From Ammoniphilus oxalaticus (lineage in GTDB: Bacteria > Bacillota > Bacilli > Aneurinibacillales > RAOX-1), in assembly GCF_003609605.1 (NCBI RefSeq), contig NZ_MCHY01000007.1:180825-244824 (forward strand): 64,000 bases of DNA. Reading direction: 5' to 3'. Shown here piece after piece: positions 17,311 through 25,771 of this stretch. The stretch's first letter is position 1. Each line of letters opens with the position of its first letter. The notes below the pieces were generated by a model, which did no database searches, had not been told where the DNA came from, and was given only the letters and a program-made list of their open reading frames with translations. The translations under genes and the position numbers were made by a program.

Positions 17311-18536
17311 GACAAGGACTTTTTTAGTCGACGCAGTAAGATAACATAGCTATAACCATACGTAATCAAGAGACCGACAATCAACATCACGACTGCCGCT
17401 TTCCACCCTTGTTGTACTCCTAGCGCAATAGATCCAAGCAACGTCTGGAGAAATAAGAATGAGTAAATCGTCCGACAAAATGAGGTCAACTTCTCCCGAT
17501 CTGTAACAGGATAGATGGCGTCCCAAAAGTAGGCTTGAAGTCTTTTCCAACTCCCGGAAAGTTGAACTCCATTAAGCAGTAAAAACATAATAAAGAGAAA
17601 ACTGGATAGCGGCAGATGGTTAACAAAATACATGCAAAGTAAAGCGATCACAAGTAAGCGCAAATAAAGCGTAAAGATGTTTTGGTAACGCGCTAAAGAT
17701 CGTAAATATAAGAAGGTGTAAGCAGATTCCGAAGTAAGCGATATTTTTTCCAATAAAAAGATAAGCCACTTCCTCTTTTTGACGCGCTCAGGTAAATGCG
17801 GAACATCCATAAACCAGCCCGCAAATTGATAAAATTGCAGCAATTGCCTCTGTTCAATTTCGACAAGGTCGATCCAATCCCACGACATTCGCTTGGCTAT
17901 CGAGTAATAATACAAAATCGCAAGCGTCCAGACGACGCCCCAAACGACAAATGAGAAGGAATATGCCTTAAACAGCATCGCTAGAAAAAGAATATTGAGC
18001 GCCCAGCGACCCGCGGTATGAACAACCTTCATACCTTCTTGACGTAAACGCCGCTCTTGAAACCCGGCATAAAGATTAAATCCAGCAAGTAAGGCGATGA
18101 TCCCGTAAGTCACATAAAATACGCCGCGATCTGCGCTAATCATTCCCGAATATAGTGGGGAAAGAACTATCATGAGCGTAAATAAAACAAAAGCTTGAAT
18201 AACAAAACTGTAAAACCACGATAATCGAAAATATTGTTTGTCCATTTTATCCTCTAGCGGGAGCAAATAAATCGCGTCTGGCTCGGATAAAAAGGTTCGA
18301 ATTCGACTAAAATTCAGTTGTAAAGAAAAAAGGAGCGCAAAGATCCAGCCGACATAAGCGGTATAAGAGGCCGCTGACCATTCCGTCAAAATATATTGGT
18401 ACAGGAAAGCCAACATAATTAACAGCATAATCGGCAGGTAGATATAACCGCTTAAAATAATGCGGAGATATTGCGCCGCATCTTTCCAAAAAGCTGATGC
18501 TCGACTTTTCCATAATTGTCTCAAATTAACTTTCAT
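17292..18536 (-). CDS. ecsB: ABC transporter membrane protein EcsB
   Basis: Membrane partner of the EcsA ATPase. In Bacillus the Ecs system affects protein secretion, intramembrane proteolysis by RasP, competence and biofilm formation. The 414 residues match B. subtilis EcsB (about 408). Hydrophobic helices are visible at about 25-50, 58-78, 105-135, 140-160, 180-220, 290-325 and 355-395. The conserved EPDAIYLLPLE lies near residue 88. I use ATG 18536, with GAGG 9 nt upstream, rather than TTG 18545. The start overlaps the ecsA stop by 11 bp, so translation is coupled. ecsC is absent downstream. Confidence 0.9.
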   Translation of the reverse strand: MKVNLRQLWKSRASAFWKDAAQYLRIILSGYIYLPIMLLIMLAFLYQYILTEWSAASYTAYVGWIFALLFSLQLNFSRIRTFLSEPDAIYLLPLEDKMDKQYFRLSWFYSFVIQAFVLFTLMIVLSPLYSGMISADRGVFYVTYGIIALLAGFNLYAGFQERRLRQEGMKVVHTAGRWALNILFLAMLFKAYSFSFVVWGVVWTLAILYYYSIAKRMSWDWIDLVEIEQRQLLQFYQFAGWFMDVPHLPERVKKRKWLIFLLEKISLTSESAYTFLYLRSLARYQNIFTLYLRLLVIALLCMYFVNHLPLSSFLFIMFLLLNGVQLSGSWKRLQAYFWDAIYPVTDREKLTSFCRTIYSFLFLQTLLGSIALGVQQGWKAAVVMLIVGLLITYGYSYVILLRRLKKSLSKSPFH

Positions 18537-19284
18537 GTCGGTCAACCTCAGTTACGGTCATAAAAATTTCATCCAAACTCGCCTCGGCCAAGCCTGTCTG
18601 TTTTCTCCAATCGGATAAAGTTCCCTGTAGCAGGATTCTTCCCTCATGCAGCAAGATAAAACGATCACAAAAGTGTTCAACGGTCGCTAAAATGTGCGTC
18701 GACATGAAAATCCCCGCGCCTCTTTGTTTTTCCATTTTTAACTGTTCAAGCAAAGCGTGAATTGCTTGCGGATCCAATCCGACGAAAGGCTCATCTATAA
18801 TATACATTGCAGGTTGCGCCAATAACGCATTCATAATCATCACTTTTTGTTTCATACCTTTGGAAAAACGTTCTGGCAGCCAGTCTTTCATTTTTTTCAT
18901 ATTAAATTGTTCCATCAACTCCGTCGCGCGTTGATTCAACTCGGCGCGATCCAACTGATAAGATAAGGCCATAAACTCCATATGCTCCCACAATGTTAAC
19001 TGTTCATAAAGCAACGGCGTTTCTGGAACATAACTTAACGCTGTATGGTACCGTTCTTTAGAAGTCCGTCTTGTCTGCCCCTTAATGAGGATTTCGCCTT
19101 GAATTGGTTCTAATAAACCTAGAATGTGTTTAATCGTCGTGCTTTTACCCGCGCCATTTAGACCGACTAATCCGACCACCTCCCCAGGAGCCACATGAAA
19201 AGTAAGCTCGTGAAGGATCGGATGGCGACGTGAATAGCCGCCGATCAAATCAGATACTTGCAGTATATTTTCGTAACTATCCAT
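18526..19284 (-). CDS. ecsA: ABC transporter ATPase EcsA
   Basis: ATP-binding subunit of the Ecs ABC transporter. Walker A is GLNGAGKST near residue 42. The signature region is ERFSKGMKQKV near 140, with KGMKQ in place of LSGGQ, as in drug-type and Ecs ATPases. Walker B is AMYIIDEPF near 160, and the switch His is in FMSTHIL near 197. 252 residues, against about 247 in B. subtilis. It overlaps ecsB downstream, and a small membrane gene (fxsA) lies 35 bp upstream on the same strand, suggesting one transcript. Confidence 0.94.
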   Translation of the reverse strand: MDSYENILQVSDLIGGYSRRHPILHELTFHVAPGEVVGLVGLNGAGKSTTIKHILGLLEPIQGEILIKGQTRRTSKERYHTALSYVPETPLLYEQLTLWEHMEFMALSYQLDRAELNQRATELMEQFNMKKMKDWLPERFSKGMKQKVMIMNALLAQPAMYIIDEPFVGLDPQAIHALLEQLKMEKQRGAGIFMSTHILATVEHFCDRFILLHEGRILLQGTLSDWRKQTGLAEASLDEIFMTVTEVDRHES

Positions 19285-19319
19285 AAATAGGACCCATCCT
19301 TTTTAATTCCTTTGTTTTA

Positions 19320-19724
19320 TCAACGCCACGGTCCACCTCTGCGAAACGAGATTCTTCCATTTTGCATGGTTTTCCACAGCCAGCCCTTAAGGTAGATTTT
19401 AATCGGACCCCGTATCATGGGAATTAAACATAAAATACCAAGCGTGTCTGTAAAGAAACCAGGTGAAAGTAACAACAGTCCACCCGTAAAAATAATAAGT
19501 CCATCCAATAATGCTTCGCCCGGTAATTGACCTTGTCTCATCTGTCTTTGCGCTGAATAAAACACTTGTAACCCTTGTTTTCTTGCCAACCAACCACCTA
19601 CGACCCCGGTTAGAATAATGGTAAGCAAAGTGGGTAGCCACCCGAATGCTTTACCAGCAGTAATCAGCAACCAAATTTCGATCGTTGGAACAATCAACAA
19701 CAGGGCAATGATGATTCGCAGCAT
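19320..19724 (-). CDS. fxsA: FxsA family membrane protein
   Basis: Small inner-membrane protein related to E. coli FxsA, whose overproduction relieves exclusion of phage T7 by the F plasmid PifA system; its normal role is unknown. 134 residues with hydrophobic helices at 3-20, 25-43 and 75-103. The family core EIWLLITAGKAFGWLPTLL, the Arg-Lys turn ARKQGLQVF and LDGLIIFTGGLLLLSPGFFTD are intact. The tail is basic (FRRGGPWR). GGAGG lies 9 nt before the ATG. It is directly upstream of ecsA. Confidence 0.92.
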   Translation of the reverse strand: MLRIIIALLLIVPTIEIWLLITAGKAFGWLPTLLTIILTGVVGGWLARKQGLQVFYSAQRQMRQGQLPGEALLDGLIIFTGGLLLLSPGFFTDTLGILCLIPMIRGPIKIYLKGWLWKTMQNGRISFRRGGPWR

Positions 19725-20003
19725 GGCGTCCCCTCCCTATTACTATTTAATGAATGTTTAAAGATAGTCCCATCTTAACAAGATTATGAACTTAACACAA
19801 TTACGGCCTAACAACAATTTTCATTGAGAAACCTTCTTTTGCTAACTTTCAATTAGTAAGATTACTTATTTTCGAAAAGCGGATTATCCATACACACGAA
19901 AGGAGCTTAGTTAACAGGCTATTGTAATTGCGGGAAAATTCCGAGATATCAATTGACGTTTATTACCATTTAGCTTATTCTGGAAAAAGGAGGGGGTTAT
20001 CCG

Positions 20004-20144
20004 ATGAGTCCCTTGATGAGTCAGTTTGTGAAGTTTATTATTGTAGCGGAAGTGTGCTTTGCTATTTCAATTTCTCTGATAACTCCGTTCTTGCCTAGAC
20101 TAATGGAAAAATATGAGTCCAAAAAGAATATGATTAATCCCTGA
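20004..20144 (+). CDS. Small single-span membrane protein, 46 aa
   Basis: An ATG at 20004 with a strong AGGAGGGGG ribosome site opens a 46-codon frame. Residues 8-31 form one hydrophobic helix (FVKFIIVAEVCFAISISLITPFL), followed by a charged tail (EKYESKKN). It sits alone, with about 280 bp upstream free of genes and a terminator about 50 bp after its stop. I do not recognise a family. The ribosome site and clear membrane pattern support it as real. Confidence 0.65.
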   Translation: MSPLMSQFVKFIIVAEVCFAISISLITPFLPRLMEKYESKKNMINP

Positions 20145-20198
20145 TTAAAAAACGCTTACAACTGCATGTCGTCCCTCTTTTACATGGAAAAGAAGTAA

Positions 20199-20224
20199 AA
20201 AAGACCGCTACAGAGCGGTCTTTT
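20199..20224. terminator. Bidirectional terminator
   Basis: Perfect 11-bp stem AAAAGACCGCT with its complement and a four-base loop, T-rich on both sides, between convergent genes. Confidence 0.9.
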
Positions 20225-20231
20225 AAATTGT

Positions 20232-21479
20232 TTAACTATATTGCGGTCTCATTTTTCCGCGTTTGTTGACAAACTGATCTGCTCCTAAAGCGGCAATAGC
20301 CCCATCCGCAGCTGAGATAACCGCCTGTTTAATCGGAGTTCTACGCGCGTCACCGCCAGCATACACACCATCGACGCTTGATTTTAAGAACTCATCGACA
20401 ACGATGTATCCTTCTTCATCGCGTTCCACTTGATCTTTAATAAAGTCAGTACCTGGTTTAAGTCCGGCAAGATATAAGAATACCCCGTCAACATCCCATG
20501 TCTGCTCTTGTCGTTGATCATCCTGAACAACAATACGCTCGACTTTCTTTTCCCCTTGAATTTCTCGGAGGCGATGTCGATAGAAAACCTTAATGTTATC
20601 AGCTTCCTCGATCCCCGACAGGTCGACTTCACCTTTGAATTTGTTTGTGGGCACAAGTAAGCGCACTTCCTTACTAAACTTAGCCAGCGCTTCCGCTTCG
20701 TGGACCGCTTCATCTGTATCTCCGACAACTGCGACAACTCGATCTTGGAAAAAGGCGGCGTCACAAGTTGAACAGTAACTTACACCCCGACCCGTAAACT
20801 CCTCTTCGCCCGTAATTTTAGAGCCCGGCGCAATAGCCCCGACAGCTATAAATACACTCTTAGCTTTGATTGTTCCCTCGGGAAGTTCTAATTTTTTGAT
20901 CTCGCTGTCGGAAAAATCAACACTTAGCACGTTTGAACGCACAAATGTTGTTCCAAAATCTTTGGCCTGTTGCTGCATTTCCAACAGTAATTCTAATCCT
21001 GTCAGTTCGCCTCGAACTCCAGGATAGTTCGCGATTTTGTGCGTAATCGCAAGCGTCCCAGAAGTTGGCGCTTTATCGATCACTAATGTTTTTAACCTGC
21101 CACGCGCAGCGTAAATAGCGGCTGAAGCTCCTGCTGGTCCTCCGCCAATCGTGACGAAATCATACACTTCGTCCAAAACAGTTTGATCCACTGAAGAAAA
21201 TATCTCTTCTTCAGTTGATTTCGTTGTCGTTTCCGCTTTTGGCTCGTCCGTAATTCCTAAATAAGCCTTCATTTTATTAGGACGATAGCCAATAAAGGCT
21301 TCACCATCAATATACGTAACAGGCGTTGAAAACATGCCTTGTTCGTGTAGATCTTCAAAAAAATCAGGGTTTTCAGTTACATTACGCTCTTCGTATTCGA
21401 TCCCCCATGTGTTAAGTTCTGTTTTAATTTTTTCACAATAAGGGCATCCCGTACTCGAATAAACGATTGCTCTTGCCAT
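20232..21479 (-). CDS. Glutaredoxin-thioredoxin reductase fusion
   Basis: Two domains in 415 residues. Residues 1-78 are a glutaredoxin-like domain with the dithiol CPYC at about 12-15 and the cis-Pro loop STPVTY near 51. After an acidic linker (about 79-105), residues 106-410 form a thioredoxin-reductase-like flavoprotein. It has the FAD motif GGGPAGASAA, HKIANYPG, a redox CxxC as YCSTCD near 238, the NAD(P)H-domain VVGDTDEAVHEA and the FAD-binding YAGGDAR near 377. The glycine run of the second nucleotide motif is degenerate (GDTDEA against the usual GGGDSA), so cofactor preference is unclear. It probably passes electrons from NAD(P)H via FAD and CxxC to the attached glutaredoxin. Confidence 0.9.
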   Translation of the reverse strand: MARAIVYSSTGCPYCEKIKTELNTWGIEYEERNVTENPDFFEDLHEQGMFSTPVTYIDGEAFIGYRPNKMKAYLGITDEPKAETTTKSTEEEIFSSVDQTVLDEVYDFVTIGGGPAGASAAIYAARGRLKTLVIDKAPTSGTLAITHKIANYPGVRGELTGLELLLEMQQQAKDFGTTFVRSNVLSVDFSDSEIKKLELPEGTIKAKSVFIAVGAIAPGSKITGEEEFTGRGVSYCSTCDAAFFQDRVVAVVGDTDEAVHEAEALAKFSKEVRLLVPTNKFKGEVDLSGIEEADNIKVFYRHRLREIQGEKKVERIVVQDDQRQEQTWDVDGVFLYLAGLKPGTDFIKDQVERDEEGYIVVDEFLKSSVDGVYAGGDARRTPIKQAVISAADGAIAALGADQFVNKRGKMRPQYS

Positions 21480-21666
21480 ATATCAACCACTCCTTTTAGG
21501 CCCATAATCTAATTAGTAATTACTATTAGTTTAAAATAGTTCCATTTAAAAATCAAGCCTTTTTTACATCCGAGTATCCCTCATTAAATTATGATTAGGC
21601 ATTGTTTCTTGTATTTATTTTACCCAATCTACAAAACCTATGAGCAAATCAACTCGAGGTGAAAAG

Positions 21667-21906
21667 ATGAGCAGCCTTCTTTATACAGTATTAACCATTG
21701 CCGCGCTCCTACTCTTAGTCGTTGGGTTAATTACGTCGATTCGTTTAGTTAAACAACAGAAGGGTGAACAAGATCATGGGGTTAGTCCAACTGTTAAAGC
21801 GAATCCGCGAACCCTTAACCCTGTATTTCTGAGTTATATTTTTGTCTTTACCATCGTTGTGATGATTATTTGGTTCTTTAGACTTTATTATAAATATCCA
21901 TTTTAA
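21667..21906 (+). CDS. Small two-helix membrane protein
   Basis: 79 residues from ATG 21667, preceded by GAGGTGA. Two hydrophobic helices (residues 3-23 and 51-72) are joined by a charged loop (KQQKGEQDHGVSPTVKANPR); the C-terminus is FRLYYKYPF. It is followed 11 bp later by the 100-aa gene, so the two form a probable operon transcribed away from the thioredoxin-reductase fusion. I do not recognise the family. A longer frame starting at 21640 lacks a ribosome site. Confidence 0.75.
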   Translation: MSSLLYTVLTIAALLLLVVGLITSIRLVKQQKGEQDHGVSPTVKANPRTLNPVFLSYIFVFTIVVMIIWFFRLYYKYPF

Positions 21907-21917
21907 GGAGGAATTAC

Positions 21918-22220
21918 ATGGAAAAGAATAAATACTATGTCACCGTTCAAACTGGCGAGATTCTACGGGATCACGCGCAAAGTTATCAATTTGAAATCGA
22001 AGCCGATGACCAACAAAGGCGAGTTTTGGAAGAATTGTTCGAATACGCTCATGAACGAGAGATGGATACCGTTCTTCCTGCAATGACCCCTGTGGTAGGA
22101 GAACACGACAAACCAGAAAGTCGAGCGTATGATGCTGCCCTAAAACAGATCTACGTAAAATTACATGAATTAGGCACAGCGGAAACTCGTCAACACATTG
22201 AAACGATGAATATTCTATAA
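21918..22220 (+). CDS. Hypothetical 100-aa soluble protein
   Basis: Unrecognised. AAGGAGGAA precedes the ATG by 5-6 nt. The N-terminus looks beta-rich (YYVTVQTGEILRD, YQFEIEADDQQ) and the rest helical (RVLEELFEYAHEREMD, DAALKQIYVKLHELG). It is negatively charged overall, with no signal peptide. Co-transcription with the two-helix membrane protein 11 bp upstream suggests a functional pair at the membrane. Confidence 0.75.
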   Translation: MEKNKYYVTVQTGEILRDHAQSYQFEIEADDQQRRVLEELFEYAHEREMDTVLPAMTPVVGEHDKPESRAYDAALKQIYVKLHELGTAETRQHIETMNIL

Positions 22221-22302
22221 CAATGCGTCCATAAAGCCTCTTTAGCTATTGTAACAAAAAGACTGGAACGATTTGTTACTAAAATGGAAAACTTTATAGA
22301 GA

Positions 22303-22343
22303 AACAAGAATAGTCCCACCTATTCGGGGGGACTATTCTTGTT
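22303..22343. terminator. Bidirectional terminator at the end of the propionate operon
   Basis: A 15-bp perfect stem AACAAGAATAGTCCC with its complement overlaps the accC stop codon. It closes both the minus-strand carboxylase/mutase operon and the convergent plus-strand pair. Confidence 0.85.
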
Positions 22344-23694
22344 ATTCGTCTACATCTAACTCATACGTTTCTAGAAATTTTGTATTAAAATTCCCTTCGA
22401 CAAATGCGGGATGCTCTAAAAGTTTGAGGTGGAAAGGAATCGTTGTTTTCACGCCTTCAATCACGAATTCGTCCAACGCCCGTCTCATCCGTCGCAAGGC
22501 TTCATCACGATCACGACCCCAGACGATTAGTTTTGCGACCATCGAATCGTAGAAAGGGGGTATTTGATAACCTGGATAAACGGCGCTATCAACGCGAACA
22601 CCATAACCGCCTGGAGGCAAGTAGCTTTCCACTTTACCGGGTGAAGGCATAAAATTTTTAGCTGGGTTTTCCGCATTGATACGACACTCAATCGCCCATC
22701 CGTCTAAGTGAATATCGTCCTGTGTAAATGAAAGCGGTTCACCTGCCGCAACAGAAATTTGCTCCTTGATCAGATCAACTCCCGTGATCATCTCGGTCAC
22801 AGGGTGCTCGACTTGAATGCGTGTATTCATTTCCATAAAGTAAAACTGGCCATGTTTATCAAGCAAAAATTCGACGGTTCCCGCGCCTTGGTAGCGAACC
22901 GCTTTTGCGGCCGCAACCGCTGCATTGCCCATCTCTTCTCGTAACGTTGGATCCAATGCTGGTGATGGCGCTTCCTCAACCAATTTTTGATGCCGTCGTT
23001 GGATCGAACAATCCCGCTCGCCTAAATGAACAACCTGCCCATGTTTGTCGGCCATAATTTGAATTTCAATGTGGCGCGGTTCTTCTAAATATTTTTCCAA
23101 GTAAACACCCGGATTACCAAAGGCGGTCTCAGCCTCTTTTTGAGATTGACGAATCGCCTTAATTAAGGCGTCTTGATTTGTCGCTACACGCATGCCGCGA
23201 CCACCGCCGCCCGCAGTCGCCTTTACGATAACGGGATAGCCGATTTCATCCGCAATCTTAACCGCATCATCAACATGATCGATCAACCCGTCTGTGCCAG
23301 GCACAGTTGGAACACCAGCGGCTCGCATCGTATCTTTGGCGACTGCTTTATCACCCATTTTCGTAATGGCTTCCACATCCGGTCCGATAAACGTCATATT
23401 ACACGCGGAGCATAATTCCGCAAAATTTGCATTTTCCGCCAAAAATCCATAACCTGGATGAATTGCGTCCGCATCGACATGAGATGCGACACTGATTAGG
23501 TTCGTCATATTTAAATAGCTATCTTTAGACGCTGTCGGACCAATGCAATACGCTTCATTCGCAAGCTTAACGTGGTAAGCCTCTTTGTCAGCTTCCGAAT
23601 AGACGGCGACCGTTTGGATGCCCATCTCTTGACACGCTCGTATGATCCGAACCGCGATTTCTCCCCGATTTGCAATTAACACCTTATTAAACAT
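22342..23694 (-). CDS. accC: Biotin carboxylase subunit of an acyl-CoA carboxylase
   Basis: Carboxylates biotin on a carrier protein using ATP and bicarbonate. The 450-residue ATP-grasp enzyme starts [17 protein letters not shown] at ATG 23694, with GGAGGAAG upstream; the longer in-frame extension lies inside the preceding gene. The glycine-rich ATP loop is [11 protein letters not shown] near 165. [25 protein letters not shown] and the catalytic [14 protein letters not shown] near 290 are intact. It has no carrier domain of its own. It is the last gene of a six-gene operon and overlaps the BCCP-like gene by 8 bp. Because that carrier lacks the biotin lysine, this subunit may use a BCCP encoded elsewhere. 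Confidence 0.95.
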   Translation of the reverse strand: MFNKVLIANRGEIAVRIIRACQEMGIQTVAVYSEADKEAYHVKLANEAYCIGPTASKDSYLNMTNLISVASHVDADAIHPGYGFLAENANFAELCSACNMTFIGPDVEAITKMGDKAVAKDTMRAAGVPTVPGTDGLIDHVDDAVKIADEIGYPVIVKATAGGGGRGMRVATNQDALIKAIRQSQKEAETAFGNPGVYLEKYLEEPRHIEIQIMADKHGQVVHLGERDCSIQRRHQKLVEEAPSPALDPTLREEMGNAAVAAAKAVRYQGAGTVEFLLDKHGQFYFMEMNTRIQVEHPVTEMITGVDLIKEQISVAAGEPLSFTQDDIHLDGWAIECRINAENPAKNFMPSPGKVESYLPPGGYGVRVDSAVYPGYQIPPFYDSMVAKLIVWGRDRDEALRRMRRALDEFVIEGVKTTIPFHLKLLEHPAFVEGNFNTKFLETYELDVDE

Positions 23695-24190
23695 CGTTCT
23701 TCCTCCTTGGGTCCTGATCATGGACGATGAACAAAGGTTGTCCATAGTCAATGAATTGCCCGTCCTCAACTAATATATCGATGATTTCCCCGTTTACATT
23801 GGAATGAATATCATGCGTAAGTGTCAAGCTTTCCACATGGCACCGACATACGACCTGGCCCTTTTTAATTTGATCGCCAAGTTTTACAGACGAACGAAAC
23901 ACACCGACCCAATTAGACGCGATTTCAATGATCGGCAGGTCCATTGGTGGCGTTAACGCCACTTCCCGCAGATCCTCGACCTCATCGATTGCTCCATTGG
24001 AAACGGCCGCCTGATCGGATGCCGTTTCCAATATAGCAGTTGCGGGGAGCGGTTGTAAAGCAACCGTTTGTTCCCCTTGCGCCCCTTTTTTCAACAGGAT
24101 ACATATATTTTCGTCTCGTAGTTCGATCTCGTCAATCGATGATTGATCGACTAGTTTAATCAGTTCTGCTACTTCTGCTATGTTGACCAT
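23687..24190 (-). CDS. BCCP-like protein lacking the biotin-attachment lysine
   Basis: 167 residues laid out like AccB: an N-terminal helical region ([36 protein letters not shown]), an acidic/Ala linker, and a C-terminal biotinyl-type domain from about residue 85. In that domain the usual E-A-M-K-L-M-N-E is replaced by E-S-L-T-L-T-H-D, so threonine occupies the biotinylated lysine position. The flanking [45 protein letters not shown] is otherwise well conserved. I confirmed the codons (GAA AGC TTG ACA CTT ACG). Start ATG 24190 has AAGGAG upstream. It lies between carboxyltransferase and biotin carboxylase. It may be a structural or regulatory subunit rather than a carrier. Confidence 0.88.
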   Translation of the reverse strand: MVNIAEVAELIKLVDQSSIDEIELRDENICILLKKGAQGEQTVALQPLPATAILETASDQAAVSNGAIDEVEDLREVALTPPMDLPIIEIASNWVGVFRSSVKLGDQIKKGQVVCRCHVESLTLTHDIHSNVNGEIIDILVEDGQFIDYGQPLFIVHDQDPRRKNDV

Positions 24191-24207
24191 ACACGAAACT
24201 CCTTTTT

Positions 24208-25758
24208 CTATAATGGCATATTCCCGTGCTTTTTCCCAGGACGCCATTCCATCTTATTATTTAGCATATCTAACGCATGAGCTAACTTAATCCGTGTTTC
24301 CCTCGGATCGATGACCTCATCAACCATGCCATGGGCCGCGGCAACATACGGATTTGCAAATTGCTCGCGGTAGGCAGATATTTTCTCCGCGCGCGTCACA
24401 TCCGGATGTTCGCTCTTCGCAATCTCTTTCGAAAAAATAATAGATGCAGCCCCAATTGGACCCATCACCGCAATCTCCGCGCTTGGCCAAGCGTAAACGA
24501 GATCCGCTCCGATTGATTTTGAATTAAGGGCAACATACGCCCCGCCGTACGCTTTTCTTAAAATGACGGTAATTTTCGGAACAGTTGCTTCGGAATAAGC
24601 GTATAAAATTTTTGCGCCATGGCGAATAATCCCTCCATGTTCTTGCTTTACTCCTGGAAAAAAACCAGTTACATCCTCAAAAGTTATTAACGGAATATTA
24701 AAACAGTCACAAAAACGGATGAATCGGGATAACTTATCCGAAGAATTAATGTCCAAGCCACCGGCTAGCACGCGCGGTTGATTGGCAATCAAGCCGACAC
24801 TTCGCCCTCGGATTCTACCAAAACCGATTACGATATTTTTGGCAAAATCTGATTGTACCTCCATAAAGCGAGCATCGTCCAAAACTTGGTAAATAACATC
24901 TCTTATATCATACACTTTGGTTGCTTCAACGGGAACTACTTTTGCTAAATCTTCTCGCCAATCCTCTTCTTGCTCTGCAACAGGTTTCAACGGCGGTCGT
25001 TCCTTATGATTTTGCGGAAGATAACGAATCAGCTCACGCGCCTTAATTAGGACCTCTTGCTCTGTTTTCCCCGTAAAATGAGCATTGCCGCTAATGCTAG
25101 CATGCACTTGAGCCCCGCCTAATCGTTCAGCTGATATTTTTTCGCCTGTCACTGTTTCAATCACACGCGGTCCCGTAATAAACATTTGACTTGTTTCCTC
25201 CACCATGAACACAAAATCAGTCAGGGCGGGTGAATAAACCGCGCCGCCGGCGCATGGTCCCATAATAACAGAAATCTGGGGAATAACACCAGAATAGATT
25301 GCATTTCGATAGAAGATATGTCCGTATCCATCTAATGAGACAACACCTTCTTGGATCCTGGCGCCGCCAGAATCATTTAATCCAATAATCGGAGCTCCAT
25401 TTTGCGCGGCAAGATCCATGATCCGCGTAATCTTTTTGGCGTGCATTTCCCCCAGCGCCCCGCCAAACACAGTGAAGTCTTGGGCGAATACGTAAACAAG
25501 CCTGTCATCTATCTTTCCGTATCCTGTCACGACCCCTTCGCCAGGCGCCTCGATTTGATCCATGCCAAAATTCGTCTCGCGATGTTTCATGAAAGCATTT
25601 AGCTCCACAAAGCTGTTCGCGTCGAGTAGCAAGCGCAACCGCTCTCTCGCCGTTAATTTTCCACGCTCATGTTGCGCGGCGATACGCTGCTCGCCTCCAC
25701 CTTGTTCAACCTTTTTCTGTCGCTTCCTTAGCTCATCAATTTTATCATGCATACTCAT
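24208..25758 (-). CDS. Acyl-CoA carboxylase carboxyltransferase, propionyl-CoA type
   Basis: Moves the carboxyl group from carboxybiotin to an acyl-CoA, here most likely propionyl-CoA, giving methylmalonyl-CoA. The 516 residues contain both crotonase-type halves. The first has KLTARERL, FAQDFTVFGGALGEMHAKK and the oxyanion-hole GPCAGGAVYSPAL. The second has PGVKQEHGGIIRHGAK and AYGGAYVALNSK. Start ATG 25758 has GGAGG 6 nt upstream. Clustering with methylmalonyl-CoA mutase and MeaB is the main argument for propionyl-CoA; sequence alone does not separate it from other short acyl-CoA carboxylases. Confidence 0.92.
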   Translation of the reverse strand: MSMHDKIDELRKRQKKVEQGGGEQRIAAQHERGKLTARERLRLLLDANSFVELNAFMKHRETNFGMDQIEAPGEGVVTGYGKIDDRLVYVFAQDFTVFGGALGEMHAKKITRIMDLAAQNGAPIIGLNDSGGARIQEGVVSLDGYGHIFYRNAIYSGVIPQISVIMGPCAGGAVYSPALTDFVFMVEETSQMFITGPRVIETVTGEKISAERLGGAQVHASISGNAHFTGKTEQEVLIKARELIRYLPQNHKERPPLKPVAEQEEDWREDLAKVVPVEATKVYDIRDVIYQVLDDARFMEVQSDFAKNIVIGFGRIRGRSVGLIANQPRVLAGGLDINSSDKLSRFIRFCDCFNIPLITFEDVTGFFPGVKQEHGGIIRHGAKILYAYSEATVPKITVILRKAYGGAYVALNSKSIGADLVYAWPSAEIAVMGPIGAASIIFSKEIAKSEHPDVTRAEKISAYREQFANPYVAAAHGMVDEVIDPRETRIKLAHALDMLNNKMEWRPGKKHGNMPL

Positions 25759-25771
25759 AGCGCGCCTCCTT

